In this document: positions 1 through 10,385 of the stretch, piece after piece
Layout of the letters: each line of letters starts with the position of its first letter
Numbering within the stretch: position 1 is the stretch's first letter
Assembly (NCBI GenBank): GCA_903813345.2
Contig: CAIIXF020000007.1
Span: 5,091,730 to 5,155,729 of the forward strand
Length of the DNA: 64,000 bases
Direction of reading: 5' to 3'
Source: Owenia fusiformis
Lineage: Eukaryota; Annelida; Polychaeta; Sabellida; Oweniidae
Position numbers and translations under genes: made by a program
Notes under the pieces: model-generated
Databases searched by the model: none
Told to the model about the DNA's origin: nothing
What the model saw: the letters and a program-made list of their open reading frames with translations, nothing else

Positions 1-750
1 GTTAATTTTGTTCAACATCAATACAAAAAACTCTCCTATGACTCTTGGTTCAAAAGCTCGCCTATTTTCAAAATGGTTGCCATTTTTGTCACGCGAAATT
101 CAATTTTGGCCCATTTCCTAGCTTTACAAATAATTTCAGGTGTCTTGCATTGCAAAAAGCCATGTCACTGTAAAGAGTAGTTGTATGAAATAATTTTGTT
201 ACAAATTATTGGCCATGTCACTGTAAAAGGTAGCTGTATGAAATAATTTTGTTACAAAAAATCGGCAAAATATTATATCTGTTTTTTTTATTTTCAGCCA
301 TTTTAGTTAACATTGATTTGTCCATCTGTCTCGCGAAATCCTCTTTTGGACCATTTGCTTAAAACCTCTGTCGATAGGATTCCAGTTTCAAGTTATTTTT
401 GTTCAACATCAATACAAAAAACTCCCCTATGACTCCTGGTTCAAAAGCTTGCCTGATTTCAAAATGGTCGCCATTTTTGTCACGCGAAATTCAATTTTGG
501 CCCATTTCCTAGCTTTACAAATAATTTCAGGTGTCTTGCATTGCAAAAAGCCATGTCACTGTAAAGACTAGTTGTATGAAATAATTTTGTTACAAATTAT
601 TGGCAAAAAATTATATCCGTATTTTTTTCAGCCATTTTAATTGACTGAGAGACAGATGGCTTGAAATAATTTTGTAACAAAAAATCAGCAAAAAATTATA
701 TCCATTTTTTTCTGTCACCATGTGAGCCCAGTACCCATGGTACTAATTTT
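1..750 (-). repeat. Interspersed element made of ~390-bp tandem units, in a BARD1 intron
   Basis: At least two tandem units are visible. The phrase TTTGTTCAACATCAATACA occurs near 8 and again near 400, and each unit continues with 'ATGACTC.TGGTTCAAAAGC' and 'CAAAATGG..GCCATTTTTGTC'. The same units, reverse-complemented, form 17868-18980 inside ELP2. The end near 713-745 (CATGTGAGCCCAGTACC, then ATGGTACTAAT) matches the other copy's start. No ORF is present, so I take it as a non-autonomous repeat in the intron before the penultimate BARD1 exon. It runs off the window's left edge. Confidence 0.75.
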
Positions 751-766
751 TATTTTATTTTGCTAG

Positions 767-2173
767 GGGTTGCCAATTGTGTTGAATATCGTCAGCGTGT
801 TAGTGAGGAACCATTCGAAGTGCCAGGATGTAGCACGTGCCCAGGGTCACTCGCTCCAATGACAGCTCGTACAAATATGGAACAACAAGTGAGTGAAAGG
901 TTGAAAGGATAGGTATCGATATGGAGAACTGAATTCAAAAATGTTTTTCTCTTAAACCAATCATTGAAAACATTCTGTAAAAAACATGGTTTTTTATGTA
1001 ATGTTGACTGATTGACAACAATTTAATGCGAAAATTATTTAGAAATATTTTATATAACTGTTTTTGTTAACATTTTTTTTTTTAGTGCAATTGTTTTTGC
1101 TCCTTTCTACCAATTCTTGAGATGAAATAAAATGTCTTTCCGAACCTTGTTGGAACAAAATAGCATATACAACATGTTTTTAGACCTCTCAATATTAAAG
1201 TTATACAAAGGAATTTTTGGTTGATTTTAAAAAAGTATTCAAAAAATTAAAACAAAATCCCTCCAAAATAGATAAAAATCAAGAAAAACCTTTTATTTCA
1301 TTAACAAGATAGTTTTTTAAAATCAACCAACATTTCCCTTGTACAATTACAATATTGAGAGACCTAAACATGTTGTGTTTATGTCGTTTTGTTCCAATGA
1401 GGTTCGGAAAGATGTTTGATGTGTTTTTTAAAACAATATAGATGAAAGTATGTATATCTATTTCAAATTATATTGTTACCATTCAAAAGATGGCCATTAA
1501 ATTGACAATTTGTAAGATTTTCAGAAATTTTTGATGACTGGTTTAAGAGAAACGTGTGTTCAAAAAGTTCGCCATATCGATACCCATTCTTTGAAAAAGA
1601 TCCGAAACATAAAGAGTATCATTTTTAGAAAATGGATTCAAAATAGGCCTTTATTGATAGGAATTTTCTGAACTTTTGAGCCAACATCAATTTCCAGGTC
1701 TAGCTTTGAATATGAAGGTTCCCTCTTATCCCAAAATGATAAAGAGATACATGCAGGTAGCAAAAAAAAAACATTTTTAATTTATGTTTTATTACTGCTA
1801 ATGAGTATTGCATTCATTCTCAAAATACTTGTATTTTCAGTTGCCAGGGTTATTTGATGGATGCCAAGTCTACCTTAAGGGGGAGATGGAGTACCCAACA
1901 CCTCCCAAAGATCAACTTAGTATGCTGATCAAGTTTGGAGGTGGAAAACTTCTAACACGTGAACCTAAATTAGAGAACCTTAATGCTCTTGGTTTGAGGA
2001 CCCCTTATCACAGTAAAAAAGAAACAGACAGTAGTGAATGTTCAGTGTTTATTGTACATGATCCTAAGAGTCTTAAGAAGCCAATAAGGAGTTCAAATAT
2101 GTGCAGTGTGCCTGCAACTTGGGTTATGGATTGTATTGCAAAATTTGAGCTTCTTGATTTTCCAGAAGTTTAG
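767..2173 (+). CDS. BARD1: BARD1 homologue, C-terminal BRCT exons (5' part outside window)
   Basis: Two exons join in phase 0: 767-888 (acceptor TGCTAG, donor GTGAGT; coding frame starts at 769) and 1841-2173 (acceptor TTTTCAG, stop TAG). Together they encode about 150 residues. The second exon reads LPGLFDGCQVYLKG, then GGGKLLTREPK, then PATWVMDCIAKFELLDF. I recall the same order in the last BRCT repeat of vertebrate BARD1 (LFDGCYFYLWG, GGGQILSRKPK, APSSWFIDCVMSFELL). The first exon matches the inter-BRCT linker (VCEQEEKYEIPEG-like; here VEYRQRVSEEPFEVPG). BARD1 pairs with BRCA1 through its RING domain, forming a nuclear E3 ligase acting on H2A in homologous recombination; its BRCT pair reads damaged chromatin. 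The RING, ankyrin and first BRCT lie left of the window. The intron between the exons holds a 689-bp TIR element. Identification is by eye but strong. Confidence 0.9.
904..1592. mobile_element. 689-bp non-autonomous TIR element, family GGTATCGATATGG, intact copy
   Basis: The ends are inverted: AAAGGATAGGTATCGATATG at 904 and the complement of AAAGAATGGGTATCGATATG ending at 1592. The TIR core is about 25 bp with a few differences. Internally there is a second inverted pair around the TATTGAGAG / CTCTCAATATT phrases (about 1190 and 1355). There is no ORF. A second copy of the same element in reverse orientation (3991-10235) carries two later insertions. It lies in the last BARD1 intron. I see no convincing target-site duplication. 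Confidence 0.8.
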
Positions 2174-2860
2174 CATGGACTATGGATAAAGGGGTTGTAT
2201 AAAAAGTACAATTTTACTTCAGTGCATCATTGATATATTGAGATGATCCCTCAGATTTTGAGTCAACTTGGAATGGATAATAAGGCATGCATTGTTATTG
2301 TCAATAAAGATGCATGCAGTATAATACAATGCATCTTCTTTAAGTGAATAATTCATATAGCTAGAGTACTTAGAGCTGATTAAAAGGACCCCGTCTGTTA
2401 ATTCATAACAGTTTGAAATTTGCAAAGTCAACAGACTTTGAAATAAAGCTTGCAAAATATTGGTTTGTGTTCACAAATCAACTATTGAATTAGTGAATAG
2501 GGTATAATTAGTTCGGCTTTAGTGCACTGCATGTGACAGTCAATCGCCTTTTGTGCCACACTGGTTTTTGGATAGCTTAACACATGTCAATTCTTTAATA
2601 AAACAATAGAAAAAGAATGCACTCTTCTTTGTAACATGCTTCTGTACTGCTCAATTTTTTATTATTGAATGTAGAATTATTGAACTCTTATAAAAATTTT
2701 AACCTGTAAATAAAATTGATAAATAATATCTAAGAAAATTATTTTATTTTTTGTTCAAAAATATATACTTAGCAATGATTACCTTGATATAATTACTGAT
2801 ATATGGCCAAAATTGACAAGTTAAAAATTCAGTGCCCACATCCAGTTATAGTCTATACTT
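2174..2860 (+). terminator. BARD1 3' UTR and candidate poly(A) signals
   Basis: After the TAG at 2171-2173, canonical AATAAA hexamers occur at 2597-2602 and 2709-2714. Either could end the BARD1 transcript. The sequence is AT-rich with no ORF of note. The real cleavage site cannot be chosen from sequence alone. Confidence 0.5.
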
Positions 2861-2863
2861 ATA

Positions 2864-3860
2864 ATCCCATCAAATGAAGTTTGGAGGGATATAGGGAAAG
2901 CCTCTGTCCGTATGTCCATCTGGGCGATAACTCAAATACTCCTGGCCCGATTTTGTTCGTATTTTATACATATCTGCCCTAAAAGTTGATTTTCAAAATG
3001 GCCACTCGTTTTAGAAATGTAGATATTTAGGAAACACATGGCATCTTGGAAAATGGCGGCTACTATTTTAAGATTGTTGCTATAACTTGAAAAGTAGTGG
3101 AGTGATTATGTTCATTTTTAATATGTGATGACTTATAAGTATGCCACACTGTCTTTTGAGATTTTCCAAAGATGACCTTTGATATTGGCACGATCGATAA
3201 CCAATTTTATAAACAGGCCTCATTTGCCATTGAAATGGATCTCACAATGTTCGCTGTTGTTTTATGAGTATTCTGTACAAGTTTGGATTGAGTAATTTCT
3301 AGAGTATTACTACAGTTTTGAAATGATGATGTTAAACTGAAATAAACGCCATTTCCATGATTTCAAATTTTACCTTGTGCATGAGCGGCACTGAGAGAGC
3401 ATGTGCTCATAATGGTTCACATGATCACATCCTGCAATTTGATGGGCCTGATTTAAATAAATTATGTTCATGAATACGACATAATTATGGGAGCTACTCA
3501 CTTCTGCATGTCATCTATGTTTTTTACTCTAACAAGAAATGTAATAGAGTGATTTTGTTCATATATAATGACTTAAAAGCTTTTTTTTAAACTGCTTTAG
3601 GACACTTTGGCTACTAGAACATGGCCATTTTGAAAATGACCGCCATTTTAATGTGTTACTTTACCTTTTCTACTATAGCTCAAAAAGTGATAGAGCGATT
3701 TTGTTCATATTTGATAAGCATGGAACATTGTTTATTGACAATTTTGCATCCATTTTGAAAAAAAAGTTTGCTATTACTTAGCTTAGTAGAGCAATTTTGT
3801 AAAGAGGATAGGCATTTGATGGGATTTGCCACACCTTGGTGCTGCTGTTGTCTAGTTATG
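2864..3860 (+). mobile_element. Interspersed element, 'ATCCCA...TGGGAT' family, copy A (full length)
   Basis: The left end ATCCCATCAAAT (2864-2875) is the exact reverse complement of ATTTGATGGGAT (3814-3825). The right end continues with the family tail 'TTGCCACACCTTGGTG...TTGTCTAGTT'. The interior has repeated phrases such as 'CGATTTTGTTC.TATTT' and 'CAAAATGGCC..CATTTT', but no ORF. Related copies lie near 21960, 30729, 33829, 44501, 46123, 59128, 60490 and 61922. Confidence 0.75.
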
Positions 3861-4299
3861 ATATAGAAATGGATTTACAGTGTTGAACTGAAAAGCATTC
3901 AAAATTGTGTACATTTTAAACTTTTCAAGGGTCTTCTAACCATATGAGGTAAGTGGCTAGGGCATATGGATAATTTAACATATGTAATGAAAAGAATGGG
4001 TATCGATATGGCGAACTTTTTGAACACACGTTTCTCTTAAACCAGTCATCAAAAATTTCTGAAAATCTTACAAATTGTCAATTTAATGGCCATCTTTTGA
4101 ATGGTAACAATATAATTTGAAATAGATATACATACTTTCATCTATATTGTTTTAAAAAACACATCAAACACTTGTTTTGTTCTTGGTATCATGTTTCCAG
4201 AGTGAAATGAAACATCTTTCCGAACCTCATTGGAACAAAACGACACAAACAAAACATGTTTAGGTCTCTCAATATTGCATACCTGCCAACCTCTCAGAG

Positions 4300-4790
4300 A
4301 AAAAAAACAGGAGTTTTTTTTTAAAAAAACAGGAGAATCCAGGAGATATTTTGCAAAAAACAGGAGAAAAACAGGAGACTTTTACTGAAAAAAGCAGGAG
4401 AAAACAGGAGACTTCTTTTAAAAAACAGGAGAAAACAGGAGGTTTCTTTTAGAAAACAAGTAACCATCTAAAAAACAGGAGAAAACAGGAGATTTTCAGT
4501 CTAAACAGGAGATTTTCTTTAAAAACAGGAGTAAACAATTTATTTTAAAAGCATGAGAAAACAGATTATCTTTAAAAACAGGAGAAAACAGGGTATTTTC
4601 TTTTAAAACGGGAGAAAACAGGATATTTTCCTTAAAAACAAGAGAAAACAGGATATTTTCTTTAAAAACAGGAGAAAACAGGAGACTTCTTTATAAAACA
4701 GGAAGTTTCTCTTGGTAAAGATACCAAGTAAAAACAGGAGATCTTCTGTCAAAACAGGAGATTTTCTTTAAAAGCAGGAGACCGTCTAGG
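4300..4790. repeat. Degenerate AAAACAGGAGA / TTTTCTTT array
   Basis: About twenty imperfect units of the form AAAACAGGAGATTTTCTTTA, 20-35 bp apart, fill the left part of the hAT-like element. The right part (5455-5650) has a parallel series with CGGGAG in place of CAGGAG, so the two may be diverged arms of one ancestral inverted array. There is no coding potential. Confidence 0.75.
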
Positions 4791-4798
4791 TCCAGGAT

Positions 4799-5024
4799 CA
4801 AGGAGGATTGGCTCCCAGAATGCAACATCGATACTCTGTCGATATTCTTGATGTCATGATTGCAAAATTCGAATTCAAACAGCCGCTATTTTATTCACTT
4901 CAACATTTGTATCGTTAATTTTGGTTTTATTTTCAAACGAAAATGCAGTTTGAATTCGAATTTTGTAGTCACGACATAGGGAGTATCGGTATCGATGTTG
5001 CATCCTGGGAGCCAATTCTCCTTG
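4799..5024. mobile_element. 226-bp palindromic MITE with 9-bp target duplication
   Basis: The ends are CAAGGAGGATTGGCTCCCAG (4799) and the complement of CAAGGAGAATTGGCTCCCAG (ending 5024). Both flanks read GTCCAGGAT (4790-4798 and 5025-5033), a clean 9-bp duplication typical of Mutator-like or Merlin-like transposition. The arms stay complementary for roughly 90 bp. A shorter relative lies at 23255-23384. Confidence 0.85.
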
Positions 5025-5933
5025 GTCCAGGATGGAAAAACCAAAAAGCTTACCGTAAATGTGACTGATAAATCTCAATCCTTGACTTCAATGGTAAAAT
5101 CATTCAAACTTATTTAACATGATTTCTCTTAATATATACATGCTTAATCTTGGTAGGCTTACCCAATCGTGCATAAATAGACAAAATTATTCTTACCCCG
5201 TTTCACGGACATACTTGCGCAGATTCTTATCGCCTCCACTCAGGAGATTATCTTCGTAATACGCATGCGCTAGGATCGTAATAAAGGATGGATTCGCTCT
5301 TACTGATTAAAATTGTTGCGCGTGCGCTAATTTCCTTGTTGTTGATTGGACATTTATATTAGATTAACTTTGTTTTTCATGATTAGATGTCGCTGGAGTT
5401 AATTGACTTATATGTAAGATACTGGAGACGATCGATGAGTACTCGGATTCAATTTAAAAATCGGGAGGTAGGAGAAAAAAACGGGAGGACACAGACAAAA
5501 TCGGGGGATTTTTACCTAAAAAGAAATCGGGGGAAATCGGGAGAAAAAATCGGGAGATGATGAAAAATTACAAAATTAGAAAATTGGGAGATGGCAAAAT
5601 TGCGCAGGAGATGGGTTAAAAAAACAGGAATCTCCCGATTTAAATCGGGAGTTGGCAACTGTGATATTGTAATTGTACAAAGGAAATTTTGGTTGATTTT
5701 AAAAAAGTATCTTGTTAATGAAATAAAAGGTTTTTCTTGATTTTTATCTATTTATGGGGGATTTTGTTTTAATTTTTTGAATACTTTTTTAAAATCAACC
5801 AAAAATTCCTTTGTATAACTTTAATATTGAGAGGTCTAAAAAACATGTTGTATATGCTATTTTGTTCCAACAAGGTTCGGAAAGACATTTTATTTCATTC
5901 TCAAGAATTGGTAGAAAGGAGCAAAAACAATTG

Positions 5934-8900
5934 TAGACAGGTTCCAATTCTAATAATTCAAGTTTTTGAGGCATTTTTTAGAAAAAGCAACAGACCTATT
6001 TTTACTCGATCAGTTTTTCATGCTGATAAAGATATTAAAAGATGACAGCTCAACGGGGTGGTCACGACACTGAATTTTGGCATTTTTACCCCCCTAGGAA
6101 AATATTCTAGGGGGTACTATGAAACTAGTTCATAACTCAAAGGATATATGAGCTATTGTTCTGAGTTGTATACCATACATTGCTAGTACAAATATGAATA
6201 CTATCCTAAAGTTATAGGTTGATACCCTTATTGGTCTCAGAAAAAATACAATAAACAGGAAAAAGATATGCAATTTTTGTCTTGCCAATTTTATATTTGT
6301 AGCTTCAAGCAAAATATGACAGCTTTAACAGCTCATAGTAGTATTCTAAAAACATTTCCAAGCTATGTGCGGTATTGTAATACATCTATTTTAGTTATGA
6401 AGTACTATTTTGTAATTTTAATATGACTTTATAGTGCCCTACCCCTGGAAAATTGAAGAAAGTGGATGTGGTGAATTTTATCATTTTGCAGCATTAAGTT
6501 AGAAACATGTATTGATAGACACCAAATCAATAAATTCATACCATCATCAAATGTTAGGTGACATTCTAATTCATTTATTACGAGAATATAGGACTTAAGA
6601 TATTTTATATGTAAGTTTTCAATTTAGTACATGTATCATAATGAAATCTAGTGTAATGACATACTAGAGAGGACATTGACATAAAGTCTAAACATTATAA
6701 TCATCAATTGATCTCATTTGAGCAACTAGACTATGGTGGTCATCATGCACAAGTAATGTACTACAGTGCCCCATGTACTAGGGCACGAGTCATTTGAGCC
6801 ATATATACCTCCTGGTATATACCTTTACAACCCATTCAGAAGGGTCATTTACAATGTGCAAAACATGGCAAAAGTTCCGTAAAACTGTTAGTTCTCATCA
6901 TCTGGCCATATAGCAGAGTCCTCATTAAGCCATGATGCATCACAGCCAGATGTTAGAAAAGTAGCTAAGAATCTTTTTTATAAACCAAAGATGACTTTCC
7001 CAGCGATGGTGCCTCACACTTGTATAACTTAGTGTAACTTATTTATTATTATTTGGGAGAATTTGAACATTTCCCCCTTTTTACACTTTGAATTTTAAAC
7101 AACATTACCAATTAATAATATATTATGGATCTTTTGGGAGATATTATATTTGAGATTGTAAGAAATACATTGGTAGGTCAACTGTACATGTTGCTTTCAA
7201 TTTTGTTTATTCTACATAGATCTGATTCTGCATTTAAATACCAAGACTTCAGTTTACTTCAACTGTCATGACTAAAGCATTTGATAGTATTTACATAATA
7301 ATGTTATAAAGGAGCATGTAGGTTATCGCAAACAACTTCAGACAATGGTCCTTTTTCCATATAGCTTTGAAATCACGTTAAGGTCTTGTTTTTAATGAGA
7401 TTAAAAACTAACGTTTTCTTCCATCTGATGGCATGTTTGAATTCTGTGAGTAATTCTCTATAAAAGCAACTTTGATTTGCACTGTTATTTACCATTATTC
7501 AAATTCTAATGATTTTCTGGTTGTCTAAAAAAGGTCGGGCTAAATCCCCATTGACACAATGCTGAAAAACCTTTAAAAGTTCATTAACTCTTACGAGGAT
7601 CACAATTTTAATGTGAAATCACAATCCACATGTCAATAAGATCATATAGTTACATTCCAATGATGTTTTAAGTTGATCCAAATGGAATTACTTCTTAAAT
7701 CAAGAAATTAAGTGACTCTGGCAATACATTTACATGTATTCTAGCCCTACCCAAGCTCTACCAATACCCATGATGCCATCTATTTTTCATTTATATGGAA
7801 AAATGTCAATTCTAACTTGAATTATGAATATTTTCTGACCATGAACTTGGATATATCTTTTAGATCTATTCATTATCTTCAAGAAAAGTAAATATAATCA
7901 TGATTAATCAGACCTAAGTGATATTAAAGGGAATGGCCCAATCAACATACTTTTTACTAAAAATGATGACCTAGTTTTTACCAAAGATGCAACCTTTAAT
8001 TATATTGTTGAATGCATAATTAGAATATACTTTGAGACATGTTCTATTTCGTAAGAGGAAAAGTGGATTGCTCCAGGGACTTTAAAGACACTGCATTTAG
8101 ATGACCAAAATGAACTGAAACCAATGGTTCAAGAGCTATTTGATACATTAAAATAAAGGATAGTAATGCATTAAACATTGTTAAAATGATTGCATTTTTG
8201 GTGTGATTGAGGTCAACAACATTAGGTGTTATAAGTCCCAGACCAGCATATTTGTTTAACAAAATAATTTTGTTTCTAGGGTTATTAACTTAATTATTCA
8301 TAATAGAAATTAATTTATTAAATAAAGGAACAAAAGTATATAAAGTTGTGATTTTGATGAATATCAGAATCACTAATCATAATAATTTGGTTATCTAATT
8401 AACATTTATTAATAAAGATATTTAATGTAAAAAATACTTTTTGAACATGGTCTTTCATTGTATTTCACTGCATTGCAAGAAAGACCATTGCATTTCATTG
8501 CATATCATGATCAATCATTGTTTTTCATTGCATTTCATGGTGATAGTTATGAGTATGGCAATGAAATACCATGGTATGACCATAGTATTTGATGGTCAGG
8601 TTTGACAATAAAATGCCATGAAATACCACCAACCATGAAATGCAATTATAAAACCATGATAAATGAGAGTTATGATTTTGGCAATGAAATGACATGGTAT
8701 GACCATGGTAATTGATTGTCACACCAAACAATGAAATGCCATGAAATGTCATCAACCATGATATACCATGGTATTACCATGGTAAATGATGGCCAGGTAC
8801 ATAACAATAAAATATCATGGTATGACCATGGCATTTGATTGTCACATCGTACAATGAAATACCATCAACCATTATATACAATGGTAATACCATGGTAAAT

Positions 8901-10043
8901 GATGGTCAGGAACAAGGCAATGAAATACCATGGTATAACCATGGTATTTGATTCTCAAATCTTATAATGAAATGCCATCAACCATAATATACCATGGTAA
9001 ATTATGGTCAGGAACATGGCATTGAAATACCATGGTATTTGATTGTCACATCTTACAATGAAATGCAATCAGTCATGATATACCATGGTAATACCATGGT
9101 AAATAATGGTCAGGAACATGGCAATGAAATACCATGATAATAACATGGTATTTGATGGTTAACTTTGAACATTAAATACCATGAAACATGGTATAACATG
9201 ATATACCATGGTAAAAAATTGACCAAAAACATCATTGCCACCATGGTCAGAGTTGATGGTAATTTCATTGCCGATCATGATAGACCATGGTAAACCATGG
9301 TATACCATGGTATCATGGTTTACGTTTAAACATGGCAAGGATGCCACTTAACAGTTCTGGTATTTTTGAGGTCCCAACCCTCTATTAATGGGAATAGTTA
9401 ACCATTGTAAAGCTACTCATGGTTAACTGACAGAATTGATTGTATCTTCAACTAAGAAGTCAATAAAATGTTAAAACCAGAAGAAAACCACACCAACTTT
9501 CTTCTATTTACCAGGGGTAGGGCACTATAAAGTCATATTAAAATTACAAAATAGTACTTCATCACTATAATAGATGTATTACAATATCACACATAGCTTG
9601 GGAATGTTGTTAGAATACTACTTTGAGCTGTTAAAGTTATCATATTTTGCTTGAAGCTACAAATATAAAATAAGCAAGAAAAAAATGACAAAAATTGCAT
9701 ATTTTTTTCTAATTAATTGTATTTTTCCGAAACCAACAAAGATATCAACCTATAACTTTAGGATAGTATTTATCTCTGTACTAACAATGTATGCCGTAGA
9801 ACTCAGAACAATAGTTTACATATCCTTTGAGTTATGAACTAATATTATAGTACCCCCTAAGATAATTTCCTAGGGGGGTAAAAACGCTAAAATTCAGTGT
9901 CGTGACCACCCCGTTGAGCTGTCATCTTTTAATATCTTTATCAGCATGAAAAACTGATCCAGAAAAAATAGGTCTGTTGCTTTTTCTAAAAAATGCCTCA
10001 AAAACTCTTTCCCTTGAGATATTCTGAAATTGGAACCTGTCTA
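5934..10043. mobile_element. 4.1-kb DNA element with ~530-bp terminal inverted repeats
   Basis: The left arm 5934-6463 and right arm 9496-10043 are inverted copies. They share the terminus TAGACAGGTTCCAATT and internal phrases such as AACGGGGTGGTCACGAC and AGTGCCCTACCCCTGG. The host sequence GCAAAAACAATTGCACT is broken with TTG on both sides (5931-5933 and 10044-10046), a 3-bp duplication. The 3-kb interior has no ORF above 76 codons, so no transposase is encoded. It carries a CATGG-palindrome array at 8430-9330. Confidence 0.85.
8430..9330. repeat. Array of CCATGG / ATACCATGGTAT palindromes
   Basis: Dozens of ATACCATGGTA-type palindromes alternate with CAATGAAAT(A/G)CCAT blocks. A 'GATGG(T/C)CAGG' marker recurs near 8592, 8789, 8903, 9005 and 9108, giving a period of about 100-115 bp in the right half. 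Short ORFs across it are by-products of the repeat. It lies inside the long-TIR element. Confidence 0.8.
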
Positions 10044-10284
10044 TTGCACTAAAAAAAACAAAAAATGCTAACAAAAACAGTTATATAAAATATTTCTAAA
10101 TAATTTTCGCATTAAATTGTTGTCAATCAGTCAACATTACATAAAATACCATGTTTTTTTACAGAATGTTTTCAATGATTGGTTTAAGAGAAAAACATTG
10201 TTGAATTCAGTTCTCCATATCGATACCTATCCTTTGTCATACTTTTAAAATGATAATAAGGCTGATAAACATAAAACATTATTC

Positions 10285-10299
10285 TTTATTGCATTTATT
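10285..10299 (-). terminator. ELP2 poly(A) signals
   Basis: On the minus strand AATAAA occurs at 10290-10285 and again at 10299-10294, about 90-100 nt beyond the ELP2 stop codon (10386). The implied 3' UTR is short and ends just before the nested transposon block (right end 10235). Confidence 0.55.
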
Positions 10300-10385
10300 G
10301 TTTTAATGTTCAATTAAATTTTCTAATTTTTATCTTTCAATGCAATTATTCACCCTAAAATATTCAGCTCTCAGAGGTTATGGGT

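Larger units (their letters stand above)
4278..5663. mobile_element. hAT-like non-autonomous element inserted in the TIR element
   Basis: The left end CATACCTGCCAACCTC and right end (reverse complement CACAGTTGCCAACTCCCGAT) resemble hAT termini with a TGCCAAC core. The flanks repeat ATATTG (4272-4277 and 5664-5669), where the uninterrupted element has a single copy. An 8-bp hAT duplication with two mismatches is also possible. The right half has CGGGAG-rich repeats and the left half AAAACAGGAG repeats. No transposase ORF remains, and a 226-bp MITE sits inside. Confidence 0.7.
3991..10235. mobile_element. Second copy of the GGTATCGATATGG TIR element, split by two later insertions
   Basis: The left end AAAGAATGGGTATCGATATG (3991) and right end CATATCGATACCTATCCTTT (ending 10235) are the TIRs of the 904-1592 element in reverse orientation. 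The host sequence survives as 3991-4277, 5664-5933 and 10044-10235. It aligns by eye with the uninterrupted copy except for small indels. The insertions are a hAT-like element (4278-5663) and a 4.1-kb long-TIR element (5934-10043). Without them the remnant is about 0.75 kb, close to the 689 bp of the intact copy. It ends about 150 bp from the ELP2 stop codon. Confidence 0.8.

Noticed and set aside
4278-5663. Active hAT transposon
   Set aside because: hAT-like ends only. No transposase ORF and the interior is degenerate repeats.
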